From the NCBI RefSeq assembly GCF_016863435.1, contig NZ_BOOW01000058.1, positions 1 through 64,000 on the forward strand: a stretch of DNA of 64,000 bases. Reading direction: 5' to 3'. Under the pieces are notes generated by a model. It saw nothing but the letters and a program-made list of their open reading frames with translations. It made no database searches and was not told where the DNA came from. Source of the DNA: Sinosporangium siamense (GTDB lineage Bacteria; Actinomycetota; Actinomycetes; Streptosporangiales; Streptosporangiaceae). Positions 43,246-51,539 of the stretch are shown piece after piece; position 1 is the stretch's first letter, and every line of letters begins with the position of its first letter. Both the position numbers and the translations under genes were made by a program.

Positions 43246-44828
43246 CGAGGCGCCAGTTGGTTGAAGAACATGTTGAACGCGTAATCCGGGTTGCAGGTCA
43301 GGCCCTTGATGCGTTTCGGCGAGACAAGGGGGTTGCGTACGTCGTAGAGGAAGAAGCCGGGGGCCTGGTCGACGAGGATCTTCTGGGCGCCTGTGTAGAG
43401 CGCCTTGGCCTTGTCCGGGTCGGTCGCGGTGAAGGTGCCCGCCTTGGCGAGCAGGCCGTCGAACTCCTTGTTCTTCCAGTAGCTCAGGTTGAAGAACGGC
43501 TTCTCGCTGGAGTGGAAGAGGGAATACAGGTTGTCCGAACCGCCGTCACTGTAGGTCGGCCAATAGAGCAGCAGGAAGATGTCCTGGGCCTTGGCCGGGT
43601 CGCCCTTGCCGAGTTCCCACTGCTGGTTGAAGAGCATCGGGCTGATCTCGACGTCGACGCCGATCTTGGAGAAGGAGTCCTTGATGAGCGGCGCGAAACG
43701 CTTCTGCGCCTGATTCTCCGCGGCGTAGGTCATCTTGAGCTTGAGCCCGCTCACGCCGGCCTCGTCCAGCAGCGCCTTGGCCTTGGCGAGGTCGTAGGTG
43801 TAGGTCGGCACGTCGGTGCCGCCGGGGAAGATGCTCTGCGGCACAGCACCGTAGGCCTTTGAGCCGAAGCCCTCACCGCCGATTTTGATGATGTCGTCGT
43901 ACGGCAGAGCATGCGAAAGCGCCTGACGAACCTTGGGGTTGTCGAGCGGTTTGCGGGCGGTGTTGAAGAAGCCCACATAATTGCTGGCCGTGGCGCACTC
44001 CCCCACGTCCAGATTGGGGTCGGCCTTGAGCTGGCCGATGTTCTCCAGCGGAAGCCCCGAGGCGAGGTCGACCTGGCCACCTTGCAGCATCTGCTGCTGG
44101 GTGACCGCCTCGGGGGTGATGTGCGAGACGACCGTGGGGTAGGCGCCTTTCTGTCCCCAGTAGCCGTCGAAGCCGCGCAGCACCACCTGCTTGCCCGGCT
44201 GATATTCGGTCACCTTGTACGGCCCGGTGCCGCCGTCGACGGTGCCGCTCTCGAAATGTTTGTCGTTGCCCTTGGCGGCGGCCAATGCCTTCGGGCTGAC
44301 CATCCACGCTCCGTACATCGAGGAGGCGATGAGCTCCATCGGCGCGGCGTATTTCAGTGTGAAGACCAGCGTGTGGTCGTCGGGCGCCTTGACGTTCTTC
44401 AGCGGCGCCCAGATAAAGGAAGCGCCACCGCGCTCCTGCGCCGCCTCTACGGATGCCTTCGCGGCGGCGGCGTTGAACTTCTCGCCGTCATGGAACGTTA
44501 CATTCTGCCGCAGCTTGAATGTCCAGGTCTTCTTGTCCGCGCTGGCCTCCCAGCTCTCGGCCAGCGCCGGCCGGAACGGCTCGGCCGATCCGGGCGGGTT
44601 CTTCCAGAGCAGTGGCTCGTAGACGTTGGCCATGTAAAAGATCTCGGTGGAGAACGACTTCACCGGATCCCACGTCGTGATGTTCGCTGACGTCGCGACG
44701 TTGAGTACGCGGGCGGGAGGCGGTTTGGCACCGGCACCACCGCCACCGCCACCGCAGGCGGTCACCGCCGTGAGGGCCACGGCGAGCAGCGCGGCGGCGG
44801 TTCCGCGTCGTTTGAGGGGAGTTGGCAT
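43242..44828 (-). CDS. peptide-type ABC substrate-binding lipoprotein
   Basis: A 528-residue family 5 binding protein with lipobox LTAVTACG after MPTPLKRRGTAAALLAVA. It shares nearly all motifs with the orphan copy at 34289. Small differences cluster in candidate ligand-contact regions (for example LASGLPLENIGQLKADPNLD against IATAPPLENMAQLKADPNLE). It is the first gene of the import operon. AGGAG lies before the ATG at 44828. A frame extending upstream to 44975 is untranslated leader. LysR is divergent 130 bp away. Confidence 0.95.
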   Translation of the reverse strand: MPTPLKRRGTAAALLAVALTAVTACGGGGGGAGAKPPPARVLNVATSANITTWDPVKSFSTEIFYMANVYEPLLWKNPPGSAEPFRPALAESWEASADKKTWTFKLRQNVTFHDGEKFNAAAAKASVEAAQERGGASFIWAPLKNVKAPDDHTLVFTLKYAAPMELIASSMYGAWMVSPKALAAAKGNDKHFESGTVDGGTGPYKVTEYQPGKQVVLRGFDGYWGQKGAYPTVVSHITPEAVTQQQMLQGGQVDLASGLPLENIGQLKADPNLDVGECATASNYVGFFNTARKPLDNPKVRQALSHALPYDDIIKIGGEGFGSKAYGAVPQSIFPGGTDVPTYTYDLAKAKALLDEAGVSGLKLKMTYAAENQAQKRFAPLIKDSFSKIGVDVEISPMLFNQQWELGKGDPAKAQDIFLLLYWPTYSDGGSDNLYSLFHSSEKPFFNLSYWKNKEFDGLLAKAGTFTATDPDKAKALYTGAQKILVDQAPGFFLYDVRNPLVSPKRIKGLTCNPDYAFNMFFNQLAPR

Positions 44829-44919
44829 AGGGGCTCCTGATGTTCCGGAGACCTGAACGATTGCCAGCATTCTGCCCACCTGCGAAAATACTGTCCAATA
44901 CCAACAAGCTCGTCGACCC

Positions 44920-44934
44920 ATGCTTTTCAGGCAT
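44920..44934. promoter_or_regulatory. LysR box copy 2
   Basis: ATGCTTTTCAGGCAT is a T-N11-A dyad in the divergent gap, 24 bp before lysR and 91 bp before the binding-protein start. That is the expected place for both autoregulation and activation. Confidence 0.65.
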
Positions 44935-44958
44935 TGACCCGGCCCGGAGCACACGCCC

Positions 44959-45858
44959 ATGGAGTTACGGCACATCCGCTACTTCCTCGCCATCGTCGAG
45001 ACCGGCTCGACCGTCAAGGCTGCCGAACGCGAACTCGTCGCCCAGCCCTCCCTGTCCCGCCAGCTCCGCCGCCTGGAGAGCGAACTCGGCATCGACCTGT
45101 TCGTCCGCGACGGCGGGCGCCTCCATCTCAGCGCCGCCGGCGAACGTTTCCTCCCCATCGCCCGCGACCTCATCGCCCGTTCCCGCCACGCCCAGACGAC
45201 CCTCCGCGACCTCGCCGCCGGCCGTCCGCCCCGCCTGACCGTCGCCGCCCCGCCCACCACGATCGCCGACGTCATCGCCCCTTTCATCGCCACCACCACC
45301 GCCGCCGACCCCTTCATCACCGTCCGCGAGGAACTCCCCGCCACCGCCTACGCCACCCTCGGCCGCGGCGCCGACCTCGCCATCTCCACCACACCCCCGC
45401 CCCGCCACCTGGCCGGCCGCCCCCTCGCCCACCTCCCCATCTGGGCCTACCTGCCCCCCACCCACCCCTACGCCACCCGCACCCACATCACCGTCGCCGA
45501 TCTCGTCAGCGAACCCCTCCTGCTCCTCACCGCCGACCACGGCACCCGCCGCCGCTTCGACCACGCCGTCCTCGACGCCGGCCACCGCTGCGACATCGCC
45601 TTCGAAACCACCGTCCCCCAAATCGCCCAGGCCCTCGCCGCCGCCGGCCACGGCATCGCCGTCGTCTCCGACGACCCGCGCTATGGCTTGCGGGCCCTCG
45701 CCGTACTGACCCCGCAGGGAAGCCTCGCCATCGACCTTTACGCGGCTTGGGACCCGACCCACTACGCCGCCGACACCCTGGCGACCTTGGCGGACGACTT
45801 GGCGTCCTATTGCGTCATCACTTATGGACCGGACGTGTCACCCTCGGTCCATGTCTGA
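44959..45858 (+). CDS. LysR-family regulator of the peptide-import operon
   Basis: A 299-residue LysR regulator. The N-terminal helix-turn-helix is MELRHIRYFLAIVETGSTVK and AAERELVAQPSLSRQLRRLE, followed by the linker helix and a periplasmic-binding-like effector domain (LTVAAPPTTIADVIAPFIAT and GADLAISTTPPPRHLAGRPL). It is transcribed away from the binding protein and shares a box with it. The inducer may be the imported compound. The middle of the gene is unusually C-rich (long runs of CCACC/CCGCC). Confidence 0.9.
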   Translation: MELRHIRYFLAIVETGSTVKAAERELVAQPSLSRQLRRLESELGIDLFVRDGGRLHLSAAGERFLPIARDLIARSRHAQTTLRDLAAGRPPRLTVAAPPTTIADVIAPFIATTTAADPFITVREELPATAYATLGRGADLAISTTPPPRHLAGRPLAHLPIWAYLPPTHPYATRTHITVADLVSEPLLLLTADHGTRRRFDHAVLDAGHRCDIAFETTVPQIAQALAAAGHGIAVVSDDPRYGLRALAVLTPQGSLAIDLYAAWDPTHYAADTLATLADDLASYCVITYGPDVSPSVHV

Positions 45859-45921
45859 CTGGAAGGAGGCCCAGCCAGCACCTCCCGCAGACCGATCGGA
45901 TCACCAAACTCCGTCTTCACG

Positions 45922-46698
45922 ATGTGCCGAGTGGGCCTACCCGACATAGTGGGAACTGTGCGAGCTGAGAACACAGATTGGCCTGAGCCGGTGACGACCT
46001 GCTGGAACTACTGGATGGCGGTGCCCACCGGCGACCAGGCGGGTGTGATGGAGATCCTCGGCTTGTCCGAACTGAGACCGGTCACGTTCGCGCAGGCCAG
46101 GGAACTGCTGGACGCCGCCGCACACGGTGATCTCGACGGTCGCCGCCACCTGTCCTGGGTATACGTCAGTCCGGAAGTGGACGGCTGGATCTTGGTGATC
46201 GGTCCTTGGTGCGATCCTTGTGATGGCGGGCGCCATGAGGACGTGCTCAAGTCGTGCCGGACGCTCAGCGCGCGATTCGGCCGGGCACAGGCTTACTACT
46301 TCGGCGAGCAGGGCGACGGCTCGGCATGGCTGCTGGCCGAAAACGGCTCGGTCATACGACGGTTCGTGACAACGGATGAACCCACCGGCGAACAGGCCGC
46401 CCGCCGAGGCCAGAGACACCGCGGCCGCGGCGCCCACCAGGGAATATCGCACTCGGCGGGCGGAGGGCACTTTCCACGGTGGTGCCTCTTCAGGAGGCAT
46501 CACCCAGGTGCGGTCGAGAAACCGGGTGACGTCGCGGTCGTCAGACGTCTGCCATGCCTTGCCGGTCGACCGCGGCGTAGACCGTGCCCATGCCGCCCGC
46601 GCCCAGCCTGTGCACGAGGCGATAGGGGCCGATGGACCGGGGATCGCTTTTCAGCAGGGTGGCTTGGGGCTGGGCGCTCACGGACGGCGGCTCACTGA
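45922..46698 (+). CDS. unknown actinomycete protein, 3' end replaced by foreign DNA
   Basis: The first 155 residues are a coherent protein: CWNYWMAVPTGDQAGVMEIL, WVYVSPEVDGWILVIGPWCD, SARFGRAQAYYFGEQGDGSA and WLLAENGSVIRRFVTTDEPT. This matches a widespread uncharacterised actinomycete domain of about 200 residues. After about 46380 the frame runs antisense into a decayed Ser/Thr kinase gene, giving a nonsense Arg/Cys-rich tail to 46698. The natural 3' end was evidently lost in a deletion that joined the two genes. The start could be ATG 45922 or GTG 45958. Confidence 0.5.
   Translation: MCRVGLPDIVGTVRAENTDWPEPVTTCWNYWMAVPTGDQAGVMEILGLSELRPVTFAQARELLDAAAHGDLDGRRHLSWVYVSPEVDGWILVIGPWCDPCDGGRHEDVLKSCRTLSARFGRAQAYYFGEQGDGSAWLLAENGSVIRRFVTTDEPTGEQAARRGQRHRGRGAHQGISHSAGGGHFPRWCLFRRHHPGAVEKPGDVAVVRRLPCLAGRPRRRPCPCRPRPACARGDRGRWTGDRFSAGWLGAGRSRTAAH
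46378..46681 (-). pseudogene. decayed paralogue of the adjacent Ser/Thr kinase
   Basis: From the GTG at 46681 the minus strand reads VSAQPQATLLKSDPRSIGPY, then RLVHRLGAGGMGTVYAAVDR, the P-loop start of a Hanks-type kinase. After a shift the next frame gives VTRFLDRTWVMPPEEAPPWK and VRYSLVGAAAAVSLASAGGL, the juxtamembrane and membrane segment. The intact kinase has the parallel DDVTRFVERTWVMPL and a similar membrane segment. The whole catalytic domain between them is deleted. It begins 10 bp after the intact kinase ends, so the two were tandem copies. Confidence 0.75.
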
Positions 46699-48368
46699 GG
46701 TTTGTTGGGGAACTTGAAGGACTGGAGGATCTCCTCGGCCTGGGCACGGTGCTTTTTGGACAAGGAGTCGACGACGAAGTACACCTTGCTGATCGGGAGG
46801 AGCAGATATTCCCGTTCGACCAGCGACCCGTCTTTGCAGTGGCTGCGCGCGTGGCGGTAATAGGCGCGGCGGTCGTTGATGCGGTGCAGGCCGCTTTTGA
46901 GCATCGTCCCTTTGCGGCTGGGGCCCGAGGGATAACACACATCACCGCTGACGTCCTGGTTGAGGACGTCGGGGTCGTCGCCGAGTTTCCGTCTGCCGGG
47001 CGGTGTCGCCGACCCTCGCCACGTGTGCAGAAATATGCCATGCTCCCCGCAGGAACCGACCCTGTCTGCAACACCCTTGGGAAACATGCAGATCGACTGG
47101 GGGCCGGCGGCCGGATCCATAAAGTAGGTCCAGTCCTCGGGAAGACTGAACGACACACGCTCGCTCAGCACCACCTTCCGTTTCCCCCCGTTCACGGGTG
47201 CGATGGAAGGCGACGCGGTGGCGACGGCGACGGCCGGGGGCGTGGTGGTCGGGGGCACCTCCGAGCCGGTCGTGGACGCCGACGCGGTCGCCGTGGGGGG
47301 TGCGCCGGCGGAGGCGAGGCGAGCGCTGCCCTGTCCCCCGCCCCGGGCGATGAACATCCCTGCGGCCAAAACCGCCGCGATGGCGACCACTCCCCCTGCG
47401 ATCAGGGCGGTTTTGTTCCGCCGCCGGATCCCCGGGGCGGGGCTTGTCCACGCCCGTTCCATGCCGAGCGGCATGACCCAGGTCCGCTCGACGAAACGGG
47501 TGACGTCGTCCCGCACGGTCTGGCCGGCCCTTTCCGGCTCTCCCTCCCCGGTCGTGGCGCGCAGGAGCCGCTCGATCCCGGGGCGTCCGGCGGGGTCCTT
47601 GGAGAGTGCCCCCTCGACCAGGCCGCGCAGCGCCGGCGGGAGTGCCTTGGCCGACGGGGTCTCGGTCAGCACGCGCACCGAGAGCACCTCGGGCCGGCCC
47701 ATGCCGTACGGCAGGCGCCCGGTGGCCGCGAACAGCAGCAATAGCGCCCACCCGTAGACGTCGGCAGGGGGGCCGACCTCGTCGCCTCGGTATTCCTCGG
47801 GGCTGATCCAACCGGGTGAGCCCACCACCGCCCCGGTTCCGGTGACGCTGCTCTCCTCCAACGCCCGGGCCACACCCATGTCGATGACGCGCGGCCCGGT
47901 GGGCGAAAGGATCACATTGGTGGGTTTGAGATCGCGGTGTATCACTCCGGCGGCGTGCATGGACCAGAGTGCCTCGGCCAATCCGGCCGCGAGTGCACGC
48001 AGTTGCTCCTCGCCGAGCGGTCCCCCGTTGTCCACGTGCTGGGCGAGGGTGGGGCCGGGGACGTATTCGGTGGCGAGCCAGGGTTGTGGTGCTTTGTCGT
48101 CCGCGTCCAGCACGCAGACGGTGAATCTGCCGCCGACCCGCTGGAGGAGATCGATTTCCTTGGAGAAACGCTGGCGGAATTCCGGGTCGTGCGCGAGTTC
48201 GCGGTGGATGAGTTTGACCGCGGCACGACGACCGTCCCGGTCGGTGCCGGCGAACACCACCCCCATGCCACCTTCCCCGAGCCGGTGGGAAAGATGGAAA
48301 GGTCCCACTTGGCGCGGGTCGCCAGGGCCTAGCGGGGCAAAGGGGAGGTCCCCGGGGGGTGCATGCAT
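46692..48368 (-). CDS. Hanks-type Ser/Thr protein kinase, membrane-bound
   Basis: A 558-residue receptor kinase. The catalytic domain (residues about 20-275) has the P-loop LGEGGMGVVFAG, AVKLIH, catalytic HRDLKPTNVIL, and DMG in place of DFG in PRVIDMGVARALEES, a common actinomycete variant. The activation segment is GSPGWISPEE, near DVYGWALLL. A membrane segment (ALIAGGVVAIAAVLAAGMFIA, near residue 335) leads to a Thr/Pro linker and an extracellular beta domain with several cysteines (SICMFPKG, GSCGEHG, GDVCYPS, SHCKDGS). It senses something outside and signals by phosphorylation; the ligand is unknown. A decayed copy follows. Confidence 0.9.
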   Translation of the reverse strand: MHAPPGDLPFAPLGPGDPRQVGPFHLSHRLGEGGMGVVFAGTDRDGRRAAVKLIHRELAHDPEFRQRFSKEIDLLQRVGGRFTVCVLDADDKAPQPWLATEYVPGPTLAQHVDNGGPLGEEQLRALAAGLAEALWSMHAAGVIHRDLKPTNVILSPTGPRVIDMGVARALEESSVTGTGAVVGSPGWISPEEYRGDEVGPPADVYGWALLLLFAATGRLPYGMGRPEVLSVRVLTETPSAKALPPALRGLVEGALSKDPAGRPGIERLLRATTGEGEPERAGQTVRDDVTRFVERTWVMPLGMERAWTSPAPGIRRRNKTALIAGGVVAIAAVLAAGMFIARGGGQGSARLASAGAPPTATASASTTGSEVPPTTTPPAVAVATASPSIAPVNGGKRKVVLSERVSFSLPEDWTYFMDPAAGPQSICMFPKGVADRVGSCGEHGIFLHTWRGSATPPGRRKLGDDPDVLNQDVSGDVCYPSGPSRKGTMLKSGLHRINDRRAYYRHARSHCKDGSLVEREYLLLPISKVYFVVDSLSKKHRAQAEEILQSFKFPNKPQ

Positions 48369-48568
48369 GGAACTGGCTACCCAATGATGATTCGAGGGAC
48401 AGAGGCTGACATTTCACCCAGAGAATTTCGGGTTAGCCAGCAGGTCATGATCTCCAACTGCGATTCACATTGTCCAGGCTTCGTCTCCTGAACCGTTCCC
48501 ATCCCGATATGCCAGGAGATCTCCTGGGGGGGTCGAGCGAGCGAACCCGGCCCTGGTATGTAGGTGTT

Positions 48569-49819
48569 ATGAACCGGCTAGCGGCGACCACGGCCTTCCT
48601 CCTCATGTTCCTCACCGCGTGCACGGCCGACACCCCCGGCCCACGCGACGCCGGCGGGAGCCGTACATCCTCTGCTCCTGCGGTGACTTCCAGCCCAGGC
48701 GACGACGGCGGGAGCCAGGCCGCGTCCGCCCCTCCCATCGCGTCCGGCGCGTGGCAGCAGGCATACCTCGGTGAAACGGGCGGCGCGCTGAAGGACATCG
48801 TCGTCTCCGGCCCCGGCGACGCGTGGGCGATCGGGGCGACGCACACCGAGGGGTCGGAGGCGTCCTCCCTCCTGCTCCTGCGGTTCGACGGCACTCGGTG
48901 GAACGAGGTCGCCGCACCCTCGGGGCTCAACCCGCACGAACCGGTGCGGCTCGCCGCGGCCGGCTCGCGCGAGGTCTGGCTGCTGGGCCGTGCCACACCC
49001 GGGAAGCAGTTGACGGCTTTTCGCTGGGACGGTTCGCAGTGGCGCTCCCAGGGCGAGCTGCCGCCGTGGCCCGGGATGGAGAACGCCTGGGTGAGCGACC
49101 TCAAGACGGCAGGGCCGGACAACGTGTGGGCGGTTTACGGCGGGGAGTGGGCGCACCATTGGGACGGGCACGGCTGGCGGGCCGTACGGTTGCCCGCGAG
49201 TGCGGTCGCATTGTCAGGGGGTGACCCCGGCGATCTGTGGGCGGTGGGGCACCGTGCCACCGAGCCGCAGGAGCCGCTGACTCAGCCTGCGACGATGCGC
49301 CTCGCCGGTGGTTCGTGGCGACTGGTGCCCAGCCCCGAGTATCGCTTTCCGCCGCCGGGCGCCCCCGAGGAGGAGTCCTCTTTGAGCGGCGTGTCCATGC
49401 TGGACGGCAAGGGGTGGGCCATCGGCATGCACACCTTCAACCATGGCGAGGTAGAGAACGAACCGGAGGACGAGGTCGCCCTGGTGCGCTGGGATGGGAC
49501 GACATGGCGCAAGGTGGCCATGCGGCACAAGTTCCCCTACTGCTGCCACAAGCTAGCCTCGGACGACGGCGACGGGTTCGTCATGGCCACCAGCGGCCGG
49601 TTGCTCCGCGAAAGCTGGCACGTGGAGCCCGCCGGGGACTCGGTCACCATGCGCCGCCTGACCGCCTTGCCGGAAACGCCGGGGAAGGGTGACTTCTTCG
49701 CGGTGGAGGCGATGGCATTCGAGCCGGACGGCAAAACCGTCTGGGCGGTGGGATCGATGAGCGGCAGGGGCACACAGGAACGAGCTGCCATTGCCCGATT
49801 GCGGCTTACCGGTCGATGA
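48569..49819 (+). CDS. lipoprotein with beta-propeller-like repeats
   Basis: A 416-residue exported protein. MNRLAATTAFLLMFLTACTA gives a lipobox (LTAC). A Ser/Gly linker precedes a region of repeated blades such as SGPGDAWAIGATHTEGSEAS, AAGSREVWLLGRATPGKQLT, AGPDNVWAVYGGEWAHHWDG and GGDPGDLWAVGHRATEPQEP, each ending in a W-A/L-x-G core. This resembles a six- or seven-bladed propeller of the YCF48/Kelch kind. No catalytic motif is seen. The ATG at 48569 is chosen because the signal peptide begins there. It is divergent from the kinase gene. Confidence 0.8.
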   Translation: MNRLAATTAFLLMFLTACTADTPGPRDAGGSRTSSAPAVTSSPGDDGGSQAASAPPIASGAWQQAYLGETGGALKDIVVSGPGDAWAIGATHTEGSEASSLLLLRFDGTRWNEVAAPSGLNPHEPVRLAAAGSREVWLLGRATPGKQLTAFRWDGSQWRSQGELPPWPGMENAWVSDLKTAGPDNVWAVYGGEWAHHWDGHGWRAVRLPASAVALSGGDPGDLWAVGHRATEPQEPLTQPATMRLAGGSWRLVPSPEYRFPPPGAPEEESSLSGVSMLDGKGWAIGMHTFNHGEVENEPEDEVALVRWDGTTWRKVAMRHKFPYCCHKLASDDGDGFVMATSGRLLRESWHVEPAGDSVTMRRLTALPETPGKGDFFAVEAMAFEPDGKTVWAVGSMSGRGTQERAAIARLRLTGR

Positions 49820-50132
49820 CCTCGCTTTCGCGCTCCGTCAGAGGTGGCATTCAGTGCGCATTCCCGCGAACCCGGGCTTTGCCCGCACAGCATGCTCTAA
49901 CAACGGCGGTTCACTGCGTGGGGCCGGTCACGAGCGGCCGGACCACTCGGCTTGAGATGAGCCGACGCCCGCTCGACCGGCGGTAGGTGTCCTCATGAGC
50001 GCCGAAGGTCTTGGCCCGCGACCCCCTCATAGCTAGCACGACCTCTGAGGGCACCGGGAGGCGACCCTTCGTCATCACTTTAGGTAGTTATCTAGTTTCA
50101 TCTAGCTATCATCCCTGGTGGGAGTAACTTCG
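49820..50132. other. intergenic region with AT-rich promoter
   Basis: There is no gene. The last 60 bp contain an unusually AT-rich block (TAGTTATCTAGTTTCATCTA) with related TAG-TATC elements, a likely promoter or operator for the small secreted protein. Confidence 0.45.
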
Positions 50133-50369
50133 ATGAAGGGCAGGCTGTCCGTGCGCATCACGAAACGTCTCACCGCCGTCCTGTTTCTCGTTGCCGCGAT
50201 GAGCGGCCCGGTCGCCCCGGCCGCCATGGCCGCCAACCCGGTGCCGTCGATTTTGGGCGGTCCGGCTGGGGGCACCAGCTTCAGCTTTCCCGATGTCTTG
50301 CTCGTACCGGCTCCCACCCAGCTCGTGCCGTATCCCAACCTCGCACTTCCGTCGCTCGACATCCTCTGA
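50133..50369 (+). CDS. small secreted protein, unknown
   Basis: A 78-residue precursor: a signal peptide (RLTAVLFLVAAMSGPVAPAAMA) and a mature part of about 45 residues rich in Pro, Leu and Ser (NPVPSILGGPAGGTSFSFPD and LVPYPNLALPSLDIL). It has no cysteines. The ATG at 50133 has GGGAG 9 bp upstream. Similar short hydrophobic secreted proteins are common in mycelial actinomycetes; the role is unknown. A terminator follows. Confidence 0.6.
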   Translation: MKGRLSVRITKRLTAVLFLVAAMSGPVAPAAMAANPVPSILGGPAGGTSFSFPDVLLVPAPTQLVPYPNLALPSLDIL

Positions 50370-50415
50370 ACATCCCCTTGTAAGGGAGCGCGCTTCGTAG
50401 GCGGCGGGTTGCATG

Positions 50416-50442
50416 GAGGGGGTCGCGATCGGCGGCCCCCTC
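50416..50442. terminator. hairpin between convergent genes
   Basis: GAGGGGG pairs with CCCCCTC across a 13-base loop. It separates the small secreted protein gene from the end of the sugar ABC operon. Confidence 0.55.
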
Positions 50443-50500
50443 GTTCGCCGGCGGATCCCCTGCAAGCGATAAGCCCTGACCCGCGAGATCAGCGCTTCTG

Positions 50501-51535
50501 CTATTTGTCCATTCCAGTGCTCATGATGCCGCGGACGAATGTGCGCTGGAAGAAGGCGAACAGCAGCACGGGAATCGCGATCGTCATCATGGTGGCGGCC
50601 TGGACGTAAGCGGGGTTGGTGGCGTGGAGACCGCTGAATGCGGCTAGGCCCACTTGGAGGGGTTGGAGTTCGGGACTGCCGGACAGGTAGATAAGCGGGA
50701 CCAGGAAGTCGTTCCAGGTGTAGACGAAGTTGAACAGCGTCACCGCCGTGATGACCGGCCATGCCTGGGGCACGATCACCGAGACCAGGATGCGCAGGGG
50801 ACCGGCTCCGTCAAGGGAGGCGGCCTCGTCCACCTCCCGGGGAATGGTCATGATGTATTGCCGTATCAGGAAGACGTTGTAGGCGTTGGCGAAGAAGGTC
50901 GGCAAGAGGAGTGGCAACCAGGTGCCGACCCAGCCGATGTGCGCGTAGACCGTGTAGGTCGGGATGAGCGTGACGGTCGCCGGCAGGAAAATGGTGGCGA
51001 TGAGGAGCGTGAACAACGCCCCCCGGCCGGGAAAGCGGAAGCGGGCGAAGCCGTACGCGACCAGGGTGCACGAAAGGACGGTGCCGATGGTGCTGATGAC
51101 CGCGAGGGCGATGGTGTTCGTCAGAAGCTGAGGAAAGTCGATGAGGCCCCACACGTCGGTGTAGTTGGACCACTTCGGCGCGATCTCCCAGCTCGGTTCC
51201 AGGTTGCGCCAGGACCCCTCCCAGGTGATGAGGCCCGCGCCGGGATTGTCGGGGTCGATGAATCCGCTTTCGGTGCGGCCTTTCTCGACCAGCGCGAGTT
51301 CTCGGATCTCACCGTCGATCGGCACCCGGTAGACGTCGTGGCTCTCGCCCTTGTATTCGAAGGTGCGCGGGTCGGACGGCAGGACCGGCGAGTGCGCTTG
51401 AGAGACCTGCTCCCTGCTCTTCACCGACAACAACGCCATCTGGACGAGCGGCGAGAGGATCGCCGCCGCGATGCCGAAGGCCACAATGGTCATCAGCGCG
51501 GTGCGGATGCGGCGTGTGACATCCATTCTCTTCAC
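50501..51535 (-). CDS. carbohydrate ABC permease (MalG type) with extended loop
   Basis: A 344-residue permease. The coupling helix is EVDEAASLDGAGPLRILVSVIVPQAWP, typical of MalG/UgpE types, and the C-terminal half has the usual segments. Unusually, the loop between the first two membrane segments has about 90 residues (SREQVSQAHSPVLPSDPRTF to WEIAPKWSNYTDVWG) rather than about 40. The GTG at 51535 follows the partner permease stop by 4 bp, with GAGAGGTGA upstream. It is the last gene of the GntR operon. Confidence 0.9.
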   Translation of the reverse strand: MKRMDVTRRIRTALMTIVAFGIAAAILSPLVQMALLSVKSREQVSQAHSPVLPSDPRTFEYKGESHDVYRVPIDGEIRELALVEKGRTESGFIDPDNPGAGLITWEGSWRNLEPSWEIAPKWSNYTDVWGLIDFPQLLTNTIALAVISTIGTVLSCTLVAYGFARFRFPGRGALFTLLIATIFLPATVTLIPTYTVYAHIGWVGTWLPLLLPTFFANAYNVFLIRQYIMTIPREVDEAASLDGAGPLRILVSVIVPQAWPVITAVTLFNFVYTWNDFLVPLIYLSGSPELQPLQVGLAAFSGLHATNPAYVQAATMMTIAIPVLLFAFFQRTFVRGIMSTGMDK

Positions 51536-51539
51536 GGTG

